A stretch of 64,000 nucleotides of DNA, taken from positions 824,877 to 888,876 of the forward strand of contig NZ_ATUD01000001.1 in NCBI RefSeq assembly GCF_000420025.1, in the 5' to 3' direction. Under the pieces are notes generated by a model, which made no database searches, had not been told where the DNA came from, and saw nothing but the letters and a program-made list of their open reading frames with translations. This document shows positions 41,651 to 50,285 of the stretch, one piece after another (the first letter of the stretch is position 1; each line of letters starts with the position of its first letter). The translations under genes and the position numbers were made by a program. The stretch is from Patulibacter americanus DSM 16676 (GTDB lineage Bacteria; Actinomycetota; Thermoleophilia; Solirubrobacterales; Solirubrobacteraceae).

Positions 41651-44352
41651 GGGTGCTCCACGAGACCGTCGCGGACGACGGCGGCGAGCTCGACGCGACC
41701 GCGCACGCCGAGCTTGGGGTAGATCCGCGAGAGGTGCATCTTCACGGTGCTGCGCGACACGAACACCGCCCGCGCGATCTCGGGGTTCGTCAGGCCCGCG
41801 GCCGCGTGCTCGGCCACCCGCCGCTCGACCGGCGTCAGGCTCTCCCAGCCCTCGGCGCCGTCGCCGCGCCGACCCCGCCCCCGCAGCACGGAGGTCACCA
41901 CGTCGTCGAGCGTGCCGTCCGCGCCGCCCGCCCAGGCCTCCTCGAACGCGGCGGTGCCGCTGGCCCGCGTGGCCCGGTCCATGACGTCCCGCCACACGGC
42001 GTCCATCGGCACGGCCCGCACCAGCCCGCGCTCCTCCCGTGCCGCGGCGGCGGCCCCGAGGTACCGGGCGGCACGTGCGCCCTCGCCCTGGGCGGCCACG
42101 GCGGCGGCGAGCAGCTCGAGTCCGTCGATCGCGGCGAGCATCCACCCGCCCGCCTGCAGCACCTCGAGGGCGTCCTTGGCGAGGCGCTCGGCGGCACGGG
42201 CATCGTCGTCCAGGAGCGCCGCCCACGCCGCCCCCTGGCGCGCGAGCCCCAGGAACCGCGAGTCGCCGGTGAACTGCGCCGACCGCTCGAGCGCCGCGGC
42301 GTGCTCGCGCGCACCGTCCGCGTCGCCGTCGAGGATCGCGAAGCGGATGCGGGCGTCGAGCACGTAGGTCCGCCACGCGAAGGTGCCGTAGTGCGGATCG
42401 TCGAGCGCATCGGTGTAGCGGCGCGCGGCGTCGAGCGCGCCCGCGGCGTACGTGCAGGCGACGAGGCCGTTCACGACGGCCGCCACCCCGGTCCCCGCCT
42501 CGGAGCGCTGGGCCCGGGGCAGCAGCCGCTCGAGACGGTCCGCGCCCTCTCGCGCCCGGCCGGTGTGCGCGTTCACGAACGCCGCGCTCGACTCGACGGT
42601 GCACACCGAGCCGAGGTCGTCGCCGTCGTCGGGGGCGACCGCATCCGCCAGCAGGGCCCGGGCGCGTCGCGGGTGCCCGCGGTGCAGCTCGGTGAACACG
42701 GCCAGGTGCAGGACCCAGCGCATGTTCGTGCTCGGACCGAGGCGGTCGTTGACGCGCATCGCCGGCCCCAGGACCTCGTCGAGCGCCGCACCGTCCGCAC
42801 GCCAGAAGGCGCAGAAGCAGAGCATCGTGAGCAGGTCGGACTCGCACTGCGGATCGTCCGTGCCGTCGAGGAGCTCGAGCCCGCGGTCCAGCGGCGCGAC
42901 GGCGCCCCGGGGATCGAGGTGGCCCTCGACGGCGCCGAGCCGGGCCAGCGCGTACGCGAGCGTGCGCGGGTCGCCCGTCTGCTCCGCGATCGCCACGGCC
43001 TCGTCCGCGGCCGCCTGGGCCCCGGCCATGTCGGCGACCAGCAGGCGCAGGATCGACAGCACGGAGAGCGCCATGGAACGCTCGGACGTGGGTTCCGGCG
43101 ACGTGCGGGCGAGCGCCTCCTCCGCGGTGCGCGCCCCTTCGTCGAGCCGGCCGGTCTCGCGCCAGAACCGGCCGAGCGACGCCACCATCCGCAGGGCGTC
43201 GCCGCTGCCGGCGGCCGTGGCGTCCTGCGCGGCGAGGCGCAGGTTCGGGGCGACCTCCACGAGGCGCCGCCGCCCCGACTGCGTGAAGCCCCAGTGCTCC
43301 GCATCGGCGCGCTGCGCGAGCGCGAGGAAGTACGCGCGGTGGCGCGCACGCAACACGCCGCGCTGCTCCTCGTCGAGCAGCTCGGCCGCGTATTGGCGAA
43401 CGAACTCGGGCAGGCGGAAGCAGACCCCGTGATCGCGGTGCTCGACCATCACCAGGGACTGGTCGACGAGGCTGCCCAGGCGGTCCAGCGTCGCGCCGTC
43501 GCAGACCTTCGTGGCGGCGTCGAGCGTGAACGGCGGGGCGAACACGGAGAGCTGGGCGAAGAGGTCGCGATCCTCCGGGCTCAGGAGGGCCGTGCTCAGG
43601 TCGAGGGACGCCCGCATCGTCCGGTGGCGGGCCGCCGCGTGGCGCGACGGGTTGCCCAGCAGGGACAGCGCGTCGCGCAGGCCGTCGGCGATCTCCCGGG
43701 TCGAGAGCAGCCGGGCGCGCGCGGCGGCGAGCTCGATCGCCAGCGGGATCCCCTCCACGCGGCGGACGATGCGCTCGACGTCGGTGAGCGCCGTGTCGGC
43801 GTCGAAGTCGTGCCGCGATCGGGCCGCCCGGTCGACGAAGAGCGCCACGGCGTCGGAGCGCTCGCCGTCCTCCGCGGTCAGCGCCAGCGGCGGCACCGTC
43901 AGCCGGGTCTCCTCCTCCAACCCGAGCACCACGCGGCTCGTCGCGAGGACCCGTGCTTCCGGGGAGCTGCGGACGACGGCCCGCGCCAGCTCGCCCGCCG
44001 CCTCGGCGACGTGCTCGCAGTTGTCGAGCACCACCAGGGCGGGACGGCCGCGCAGGTACTCGGTGATCGCGTCGGGCGACGCGGGGGCCCCGTAGATCCC
44101 CAGCGACCCGCTGAGCGCGGCGAGCACGTCGGCCCGGCTCGCGAGCGGGGCCAGCTCGATCACGTGCACCTCGCGCTCGCCCTCGGCCGCCACCCGCTCG
44201 GCCAGGTGCAGGGCCAGCCGGGTCTTGCCGATCCCGCCGATCCCCGTGAGGGTGATCAGCCGCGTGCCGCCCCGTAGGCGATCCAGCACCCACTCGGCCT
44301 CGCGCGTACGCCCGATGAACGGGGTCAGTGGCGCGAGGTCGCCGGCGATCAC
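41647..44352 (-). CDS. LuxR family regulator with NB-ARC ATPase (LAL type), second gene of lysR operon
   Basis: A 901-residue paralogue of the downstream gene. Same plan: DLAPLTPFIGRTREAEWVLD, Walker A TGIGGIGKTR, PALVVLDNCEHV, TSRVVLGLEEET, helical repeats, and a C-terminal LuxR HTH (IARAVFVSRSTVKMHLSRIY, identical to the paralogue's recognition helix region). An identical recognition helix suggests both bind the same DNA sites, while their sensor halves differ. It starts with a GTG overlapping the lysR stop (GTGA, 44349-44352). Confidence 0.93.
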   Translation of the reverse strand: MIAGDLAPLTPFIGRTREAEWVLDRLRGGTRLITLTGIGGIGKTRLALHLAERVAAEGEREVHVIELAPLASRADVLAALSGSLGIYGAPASPDAITEYLRGRPALVVLDNCEHVAEAAGELARAVVRSSPEARVLATSRVVLGLEEETRLTVPPLALTAEDGERSDAVALFVDRAARSRHDFDADTALTDVERIVRRVEGIPLAIELAAARARLLSTREIADGLRDALSLLGNPSRHAAARHRTMRASLDLSTALLSPEDRDLFAQLSVFAPPFTLDAATKVCDGATLDRLGSLVDQSLVMVEHRDHGVCFRLPEFVRQYAAELLDEEQRGVLRARHRAYFLALAQRADAEHWGFTQSGRRRLVEVAPNLRLAAQDATAAGSGDALRMVASLGRFWRETGRLDEGARTAEEALARTSPEPTSERSMALSVLSILRLLVADMAGAQAAADEAVAIAEQTGDPRTLAYALARLGAVEGHLDPRGAVAPLDRGLELLDGTDDPQCESDLLTMLCFCAFWRADGAALDEVLGPAMRVNDRLGPSTNMRWVLHLAVFTELHRGHPRRARALLADAVAPDDGDDLGSVCTVESSAAFVNAHTGRAREGADRLERLLPRAQRSEAGTGVAAVVNGLVACTYAAGALDAARRYTDALDDPHYGTFAWRTYVLDARIRFAILDGDADGAREHAAALERSAQFTGDSRFLGLARQGAAWAALLDDDARAAERLAKDALEVLQAGGWMLAAIDGLELLAAAVAAQGEGARAARYLGAAAAAREERGLVRAVPMDAVWRDVMDRATRASGTAAFEEAWAGGADGTLDDVVTSVLRGRGRRGDGAEGWESLTPVERRVAEHAAAGLTNPEIARAVFVSRSTVKMHLSRIYPKLGVRGRVELAAVVRDGLVEHP

Positions 44353-45308
44353 GCCGCCACCGTCCCCGTGATCGGCGCCGCCGGCCGCCCGACCGCGCGG
44401 GCCCGGACGGCGACCGCATCCCGCTGGGCCGCCTCGCGGAACGCGCCCCCGGCCAGCTCGACGAGCGCACGCAGGGGGGCCGACGTCGCCCCGCTCCGCC
44501 ACACGAGCTCGCGCTGCAGCACCGGCGCGTCGTGCACCGGCCGCCACAGCAGCCGCTCCTGCAGCGCGAGAGCCGCCGAGATCTCGGTCAGCACCGTGTC
44601 TCCCGATCGCACGGACGCCATCATCGCGAACCCGGGACCCCCCGGTACGAGGCGGGGCTCGATCCCCAGCGCGCGGAGCGCCGCGTCGACGACCTCGTCC
44701 CCCGCCCGGCCGCCCCGCCCACCCGAGACCGCGAAGGACTCGTGGCGCAGCTCGAGCGCGGACACCCGGGCGACCCGGGCGAGCCGGTGGCCGGGCGCGA
44801 TCGCGACGCCCATCGGCAGGCGGACGAGCGGGGCGGTCTCCAGGCCCGGCACCGGGGGCCGCGGGCCCCGGACGACCGCCGCGTCCAGCCGGCCGTCGCG
44901 GACGTCGCCCAGGAGCGTGCCGGTCTCCGCCTCGACGACGGTCAGGTCGATCTGCGGGCGCGCGGAGCGGAGGGCGTCGACCAGGGCCGGAGCGAGGTCG
45001 TAGCGCGTGCGCCAGTCCGCGCCGAGCCGCAGGCTGCCGGTGAAGCCGTCCTTCACGTCGCGGGCCGCGGCGAGGGCGTCGTCCGCCGCGGCGACGGTGG
45101 CGCGGGCGCGCTCGAGGAAGACCTCGCCCGCCTCGGTGAGCACCACGCCCCGGCTGAGCCGCTCGAACAGCCGGATCCCCAGCTCGCGCTCGAGCGCGAG
45201 GACCTGCTGGGAGAGCCCTGATTGCGCCATCCACAGCCGCTCCGCGGCGCGCGTGACGTTGCCCTCCTCCGCGACCGCCACCACGTAGCGGAGTTGTCGC
45301 AGATCCAT
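44349..45308 (-). CDS. LysR family regulator heading the lysR-LAL-LAL operon
   Basis: A 319-residue LysR regulator: LRQLRYVVAVAEEGNVTRAA and SGLSQQVLALERELGIRLFE form the HTH, with the effector domain after residue 90. The ATG at 45308 has a GGGAG Shine-Dalgarno sequence and matches the family N-terminus; the frame is open 37 codons further upstream, but that would cover the promoter. It is the first gene of an operon of three regulators. Two copies of a palindromic element (GGCCACCTGGCC) lie 72-83 and 106-117 nt upstream of the start. Confidence 0.92.
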   Translation of the reverse strand: MDLRQLRYVVAVAEEGNVTRAAERLWMAQSGLSQQVLALERELGIRLFERLSRGVVLTEAGEVFLERARATVAAADDALAAARDVKDGFTGSLRLGADWRTRYDLAPALVDALRSARPQIDLTVVEAETGTLLGDVRDGRLDAAVVRGPRPPVPGLETAPLVRLPMGVAIAPGHRLARVARVSALELRHESFAVSGGRGGRAGDEVVDAALRALGIEPRLVPGGPGFAMMASVRSGDTVLTEISAALALQERLLWRPVHDAPVLQRELVWRSGATSAPLRALVELAGGAFREAAQRDAVAVRARAVGRPAAPITGTVAA

Positions 45309-45379
45309 CCTCGTGCTCCCTCTCGAACGATCCGAACTTCGTGAGAGGGACGGTACGGCCGGAGCGCCGCCGAACCTAC

Positions 45380-45391
45380 GGCCACCTGGCC
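45380..45391. promoter_or_regulatory. Palindromic element GGCCACCTGGCC, proximal copy
   Basis: The 12-bp sequence GGCCA-CC-TGGCC, 72 nt upstream of the lysR start. An identical copy occurs 34 bp further upstream inside a larger inverted repeat. Two copies upstream of a regulator operon suggest cooperative operator sites. Confidence 0.55.
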
Positions 45392-45405
45392 ACTTCTTCC
45401 GGGGG

Positions 45406-45433
45406 ATCCGGATGGCCACCTGGCCATCCGGAT
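45406..45433. promoter_or_regulatory. 28-bp inverted repeat containing the distal palindromic element
   Basis: ATCCGGATGGCCA (45406-45418), CC and TGGCCATCCGGAT (45421-45433) form a perfect 13-bp inverted repeat. It contains the second GGCCACCTGGCC. It lies between the SDR stop (45510) and the lysR start, so it could be an operator or, as RNA, a hairpin ending the SDR transcript; it lacks a T-run. Confidence 0.6.
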
Positions 45434-45509
45434 GGCCGCGGTTCCGCTGCGGCCCGTCGCCAGGCCGCAGCGCCGGCGTCTCCGCCGGTCCTACCCCGCG
45501 GGGTGCCGG

Positions 45510-46490
45510 TCAGGCGGGGGTGAACGGGACGCCGGTGAGCCGCTCGCTCAGCGTCCACAGCCCGTAGGCGGCGACGGGGTCGACGGCCCAGCGGCGGACG
45601 CCGTGGGTCGCCCGACCGTCGACATCGACGAGCGGCGCCACGTCGTTGTCCTCGAGGTACGCGCCACCGTGGGCGTCCAGCCGCGGGTCCGTCGCCGCGA
45701 AGACGATGGTCGCGGCCCCCTGGGGGATCGTCTTGATGCCGTCGGGGAGGCGCTCGCCCCGCTCGTCGACGACGCCCAGCGCGCGCAGATCGCTCTGGTC
45801 GAGGTGGCGGGTCAGGCCGGTCCAGATGTTGCCGGGGTGCAGGGAGAACGCGCGGACCCCGAACGGGGCGGCACGGGCGTCCAGGCCCGCCGCGAACAGC
45901 GCGTTGGCCGACTTGCTCTGGCCGTATGCCTTCCACTTGTCGTAGGGCCTCGTCTCGAAGTTCGGGTCCTCCAGGTCGACGCCCGAGATCTGGTGCCCGA
46001 GGGAGGAGACGCTGACGACGCGGGCCCCGTCGGGCGCCCGGCGCAACGCGGGCCACAGCCGCGCCGCGAGCCGGAAGTGCCCGAGGTGGTTGACCCCGAA
46101 CTGCAGCTCGTTGCCGGCGGCGTCGCGGCCGAGCGGCGGCGCCATGATCCCGGCCGCCCCGATCAGCAGGTCCAGGGAGCGGCCGCTGCGCACGAACCGG
46201 TCGGCGAACGCGTCGACCGACGGCGGGTGGGCCAGGTCCAGCTGCTCGACCTCGATCGTGCCGGGCAGCCCGTCGATCGCGTCGCGGGCCACCTGGGGTC
46301 GCCGTGCGGGCACGATCACGGTGGCCCCGGCGCCCGCCAGGACGCGTGCCGTCTCGAGGCCGAGCCCCGAGTAGCCGCCGGTGACGACGGCGGTGCGGCC
46401 GTCGAGCCGGCGCGCTCCCAGGACCTCCTCGGCGGTCGTGGTGGCGTCGAAGCCGGAGCCGAACGGTGTTTGCTGCGCGATGGTCGTCAT
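45510..46490 (-). CDS. SDR oxidoreductase, retinol dehydrogenase-like
   Basis: A 326-residue extended SDR of the type found in WWOX/retinol dehydrogenase-like proteins. It has VVTGGYSGLGLETARVLAG near residue 36, LIGAAGIM in place of NNAG, VSVSSLGHQ near 162 and the catalytic YGQSKSANALF near 190. The substrate is unknown. It lies upstream of the lysR-LAL-LAL operon on the same strand, 201 nt away, separated by the large inverted repeat. The ATG at 46490 is divergent from the next SDR gene. Confidence 0.92.
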   Translation of the reverse strand: MTTIAQQTPFGSGFDATTTAEEVLGARRLDGRTAVVTGGYSGLGLETARVLAGAGATVIVPARRPQVARDAIDGLPGTIEVEQLDLAHPPSVDAFADRFVRSGRSLDLLIGAAGIMAPPLGRDAAGNELQFGVNHLGHFRLAARLWPALRRAPDGARVVSVSSLGHQISGVDLEDPNFETRPYDKWKAYGQSKSANALFAAGLDARAAPFGVRAFSLHPGNIWTGLTRHLDQSDLRALGVVDERGERLPDGIKTIPQGAATIVFAATDPRLDAHGGAYLEDNDVAPLVDVDGRATHGVRRWAVDPVAAYGLWTLSERLTGVPFTPA

Positions 46491-46678
46491 GCGGCGACCC
46501 TAGGCCGCGCGGCGCCCCATTCCGGGCCGTGAGCAGCACCGCTGATGGCGTCATCGGCGACACGTCTGGGCCCGTCGGCCGCCCGGCCGTAGCGTGGCGA
46601 CGATGGCGGGAGCTCGGGCTCCGGGCCCCGGGCTCCCGCTGCGGATCCGCCCGCCCGGAACAGCGGACGAGGTGTCAG

Positions 46679-47467
46679 ATGGACCTGGGACTGGACGGGA
46701 AGAGCGTCGTCGTGACCGGCGCGAGCAAGGGCATCGGCCTCGCCGTGGCGCAGGCGTTCGCGGCGGAGGGCGCACGCGTGGTGGGCGGCGCGCGGACGGT
46801 CACGCCCGAGCTCGCCGGGGTGCCCGGGGCGACGGCGGTCGAGGTCGACCTGGCGACCGCCGAGGGTCCGGCGCGGCTGGTGCGCGAGGCGGTGCAGGAG
46901 CACGGCGGCGTCGACGTGCTCGTCAACAACGTCGGCGGCATGCTCGCGCCCCGGCCCGGCGGGTTCCTGTCCGTCCCGGACCCCGACTGGCTCCCGATGA
47001 TGGAGTGGAACCTGATGACGATGGTCCGCGCCAGCCGGGCCGCCATCCCGCACCTGCTCCAGCGCCGCGGGGCGATCGTGACCGTCTCCTCGATCAACGC
47101 CCGCCTGACCGAGCCGGCCGTCGTGGACTACGCGGCGACGAAGGCGGCGGTGAGCAGCGTCAACAAGGCGTTGTCGATGGAGTTCGGCGCCCAGGGGCTG
47201 CGGGTCAACACGGTCTCGCCCGGACCGGTCCGCACGCCGTTCTGGCTCGCGGAGGACGGCCTGGCCAACCGCCTGGCCCACGCGCAGGGGACCGACGCCC
47301 GCACCGCGATGCGCGGCGCGTTGGCGGGCACGGGCGGCTCGGCCACCGGGCGGTTCAGCGAGCCGCACGAGGTCGCCGCGCTCGTGGTGTTCCTGGCCTC
47401 GGAGCGCGCCGGGAACACCACGGGGGCCGACCACGTCGTCGACGGCGGGATCGTCAAGACGACGTAG
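46679..47467 (+). CDS. SDR family oxidoreductase
   Basis: A 262-residue classical SDR. It has VVVTGASKGIGLAVAQAF at residue 9, VNNVGG near 82 (Val in place of the usual Ala), VTVSSINARL near 140 and YAATKAAVSSVNKAL near 153, and ends in the family motif VVDGGIVKT. Length and sequence suit a 3-oxoacyl-ACP reductase-like enzyme with its own substrate. The ATG at 46679 has a GAGGTG Shine-Dalgarno sequence 6 nt upstream. It is divergent from another SDR and converges on an alcohol dehydrogenase with a 16-nt gap. Confidence 0.93.
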   Translation: MDLGLDGKSVVVTGASKGIGLAVAQAFAAEGARVVGGARTVTPELAGVPGATAVEVDLATAEGPARLVREAVQEHGGVDVLVNNVGGMLAPRPGGFLSVPDPDWLPMMEWNLMTMVRASRAAIPHLLQRRGAIVTVSSINARLTEPAVVDYAATKAAVSSVNKALSMEFGAQGLRVNTVSPGPVRTPFWLAEDGLANRLAHAQGTDARTAMRGALAGTGGSATGRFSEPHEVAALVVFLASERAGNTTGADHVVDGGIVKTT

Positions 47468-47483
47468 GCGCGCCCGGCCTGCT

Positions 47484-48539
47484 CTACGGCCGCAGCAGCG
47501 ACTTGATCGCCGTGCGCTCGTCCATCGCCGTGTAGGCGTCGGCGACGTCGGCCAGCGCGAAGGAGCGGTCGAACACGCGGCCCGGGTCGATCGCGCCGTT
47601 CAGGACGTCCTCGAGCAGCTCGGGCAGGTACTGGCGCGCCGGGGCCACGCCGCCCGCGACGCCGACGTTCGTGCCGAACATGCGGTCCAGCGGCAGCCCG
47701 CCCTCGCCGTGGGGCACGCCGACGTAGCCGACCATCCCGCCGGGGCGCGTGGACGCGATCGCCTGGCCCATCGACTCCTCCGTGCCGACGCACTCGAGGA
47801 CGGCGTCGGCGCCGATGCCGCCGAGCAGCTCCTTGAGCTCCTTCGCGCCCTCCTTGCCGCGCCCGGCGATGACGTCGGTGGCCCCGAACTCGCGGGCGAG
47901 CGCGGCGCGGTCGTCGTGGCGGGAGAACGCGACGATCCGCTCCGCGCCCAGGCGGCGCGCGGCGAGCACGCCGGACAGCCCGACGGCCCCGTCGCCGACG
48001 ACGGCGACCGTCCCGCCCTCGCGCACCCGCGCGGCCACGGCGGCGTGGTGCCCCGTCGCCATGACGTCGGAGAGCGTCAGCAGGCTGGGGATCATCGCGT
48101 CGTCGGGGGTCTCGGGCGTCGCCACGAGCGTGCCGTCGGCCTGGGGGACCGTCACCCACTCGGCCTGGCAGCCGTCGACGGGCCGGCCGGTGCGGCCCGG
48201 GCGGCCGGCGCCGAAGACGCCGCCGCTGACGCACGAGGTGTGGATCCCGTTGTGGCAGTGCACGCAGGTGCCGTCGCTGAAGACGAACGGGGCGATCACG
48301 AACTGCCCGGGCTTGACCGTCCGCACGTCCGCCCCGACCTCCTCGACCACGCCGACGAACTCGTGCCCGATCCGCGAGGGCTCCGGGGTCTCCTTGACCC
48401 CGCGGTACGGCCACAGGTCGGACCCGCACACGCACGCGGCGACGACGCGGACGATCGCGTCGGTCGGCTCGAGGATCGTCGCGTCGGGCACCTCCTCGAG
48501 GCGGATGTCGCGGGGGCCGTGGATGAGGGTGGCGCGCAT
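47484..48539 (-). CDS. Zinc-dependent alcohol dehydrogenase family protein
   Basis: A 351-residue medium-chain dehydrogenase. The catalytic zinc ligands are in CVCGSDLWPY (Cys near 38) and IGHEFVGVV (His and Glu near 59). The structural zinc loop is DGTCVHCHNGIHTSC: it has three Cys and an Asp where the first Cys usually lies. The nucleotide site is VAVVGDGAVGLSGVLAARRL. This subgroup is common in actinobacteria; the substrate is unknown. It is convergent with an SDR gene and divergent from the peptidoglycan hydrolase across 118 nt. Confidence 0.92.
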   Translation of the reverse strand: MRATLIHGPRDIRLEEVPDATILEPTDAIVRVVAACVCGSDLWPYRGVKETPEPSRIGHEFVGVVEEVGADVRTVKPGQFVIAPFVFSDGTCVHCHNGIHTSCVSGGVFGAGRPGRTGRPVDGCQAEWVTVPQADGTLVATPETPDDAMIPSLLTLSDVMATGHHAAVAARVREGGTVAVVGDGAVGLSGVLAARRLGAERIVAFSRHDDRAALAREFGATDVIAGRGKEGAKELKELLGGIGADAVLECVGTEESMGQAIASTRPGGMVGYVGVPHGEGGLPLDRMFGTNVGVAGGVAPARQYLPELLEDVLNGAIDPGRVFDRSFALADVADAYTAMDERTAIKSLLRP

Positions 48540-48657
48540 GGGGTCCTTCCGGTCGGCGGGCGACCCCGTCGGCCGCCCGTCCCTTGCACGCTGAAACTAC
48601 CCGCGCGGGCCGCGCCGCAGTCGGGTCCGCGTCGCCGGCCCCGCCCTTCGTGCCACC

Positions 48658-50244
48658 ATGGCGCCCGTGCCCGACCGCTCCCCCCGGTCCGCCCGCCCCC
48701 GTCGTTCCCGGGCCGGCGGAGCCGGCGCCACCCGTCGGACCCCTGCCCGCCGCGAGCCGCCGTGGCTGCTGATCGCGGCGGTCCTGGCGGTCGTCCTGGC
48801 CCTGGTGGTGCTCGTGTCCTCGTGCGGCGGGAAGGACGACGGCGGCGACTCGAACTCGCCGGAGGCCAACCCGGTGCCCGGCTCGGCGACCCCGCTGGGC
48901 AAGCAGGCGCTGCGGATCCTGCGTCCCGACACGGAGGACCGCGCGAAGGATCTGACCCGGCGCGCCGAGGCCGGGTTCGCCAACCCGCTCTACCGGCTCG
49001 TCCCGGGCGGCGCCGTCGAGAGCGCGGCGCGCGTGCAGCGCTACCGCTCGCTGATCGAGGACGTGGCGAAGGAGGCCGACGAGGACCCCGACGTGCTCGA
49101 GGGCATCGTCTACCTCGAGAGCGCCGGCCGGCCCGACGCGATGGCGTCGGACTCCATCGAGGGCGCCGCGGGGCTGACGCAGATCGTCGCCGGCACCGGC
49201 ACGCAGCTGCTCGACATGAACGTCGACACCGGCAAGTCGGGGGCCCTGACGCGCCGGATCACCCGCGAGCTGCGCCGGGGCAACGCGCGGAAGGTGGCGA
49301 CGTTGCGTCGGTCCCGCGCGAAGGTCGACGAGCGCTTCGACCCGAAGAAGGCACTCGAGGCGACCACGCGGTACCTCAAGTTCGCCCGGGGCGAGCTCGA
49401 CGACCGCGACGACCTGGCCGTCGCCAGCTACCACATGGGCGTCGGCAATCTGCAGAACCTGATGAAGGCGTACGGCAAGGGCACGGTGCCCTACGTCGAG
49501 CTGTACTTCGGCATCGACCCGCTCGGCTCCCCGAAGGCCGCGGCGCTGGCGCTTGAGCTCAACGACGACTCGACGACGTACCTGTGGCGCGTCGGCGCGG
49601 CGCGGCGGATCATGCGGCTCTACCGCGACGACCGCCCGGCCCTGGTCCGCGAGGCCGAGCTGCAGACCCGCAAGGCCTCGAGCGAGGACCTGCTGCACCC
49701 CGTCGAGACGACGAAGACCTACGACGACCCGGACGAGCTGGCGAAGGCCGAGCGCTCCGGCGAGGTCGCGGCCCTCCCCCGCACCGCGCTGCGCGCCAAC
49801 GGGATCGCGATCGATCGCTCCATGGGCGAGCTCGCGCCGCGCCTGGACCAGCCGAAGACGCGCTACCGCGGCCTGCGTCCGGGCGCCCTGGCGGGCCTGT
49901 TGACCATCGGCGCGGCGGTCCGCGCCCTGAACGACGACGCGAAGCCCGCAACGCGGCTCACCGTCACGAGCACGGTGCGCGACAAGCGCTACCAGGCGCT
50001 CCTGGGCGCGGAGAACGTGCAGGCCACCCGGGCGCTCTCCCAGCACACCACGGGCTGGGCGATGGACATCTCCCGCACCTACCCCCGCGGCCAGACCGCC
50101 CCGCTCTTCCAGTGGACCCTGACCCGCCTGCAGGCCCTGAACCTCATCGCCTGGGTCCGCGAGCCGACGGCGATCCACCTGACGTTCAGCTCGGCGGCGG
50201 AGAAGGAGCTGGGCGGGGTGCTGAAGACGGCGCTGGGGCGGTAG
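48658..50244 (+). CDS. Membrane-anchored SLT transglycosylase fused to an M15-type (LAS) peptidase domain
   Basis: 528 residues. A basic N-terminus and one helix (LLIAAVLAVVLALVVLVSS, ~37-55) anchor the protein; the following CGG could be a lipobox variant. Residues ~120-300 are an SLT-fold lytic transglycosylase, with the catalytic Glu154 in YLESAGRPDAMASDS and GAAGLTQI. The C-terminal ~120 residues contain SQHTTGWAMD, which fits the M15/LAS zinc motif SxHxxGxAxD (His463, Asp470), and a third ligand His507 (TAIHLTF). Hence glycan and peptide cleavage may be combined in one wall enzyme, a combination I have not seen described. Activity of either half is inferred from motifs. Confidence 0.87.
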   Translation: MAPVPDRSPRSARPRRSRAGGAGATRRTPARREPPWLLIAAVLAVVLALVVLVSSCGGKDDGGDSNSPEANPVPGSATPLGKQALRILRPDTEDRAKDLTRRAEAGFANPLYRLVPGGAVESAARVQRYRSLIEDVAKEADEDPDVLEGIVYLESAGRPDAMASDSIEGAAGLTQIVAGTGTQLLDMNVDTGKSGALTRRITRELRRGNARKVATLRRSRAKVDERFDPKKALEATTRYLKFARGELDDRDDLAVASYHMGVGNLQNLMKAYGKGTVPYVELYFGIDPLGSPKAAALALELNDDSTTYLWRVGAARRIMRLYRDDRPALVREAELQTRKASSEDLLHPVETTKTYDDPDELAKAERSGEVAALPRTALRANGIAIDRSMGELAPRLDQPKTRYRGLRPGALAGLLTIGAAVRALNDDAKPATRLTVTSTVRDKRYQALLGAENVQATRALSQHTTGWAMDISRTYPRGQTAPLFQWTLTRLQALNLIAWVREPTAIHLTFSSAAEKELGGVLKTALGR

Positions 50245-50285
50245 CGCCGATCACGTTCCCCCGACGAGGACGTCCTCTGCAGCCC

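Noticed and set aside
38933..44470. Reading the two LAL regulators as one 1845-residue protein
   Set aside because: The frame is open through the upstream gene only by composition. Each protein has its own ATPase and HTH in different frames, joined by a GTGA overlap.
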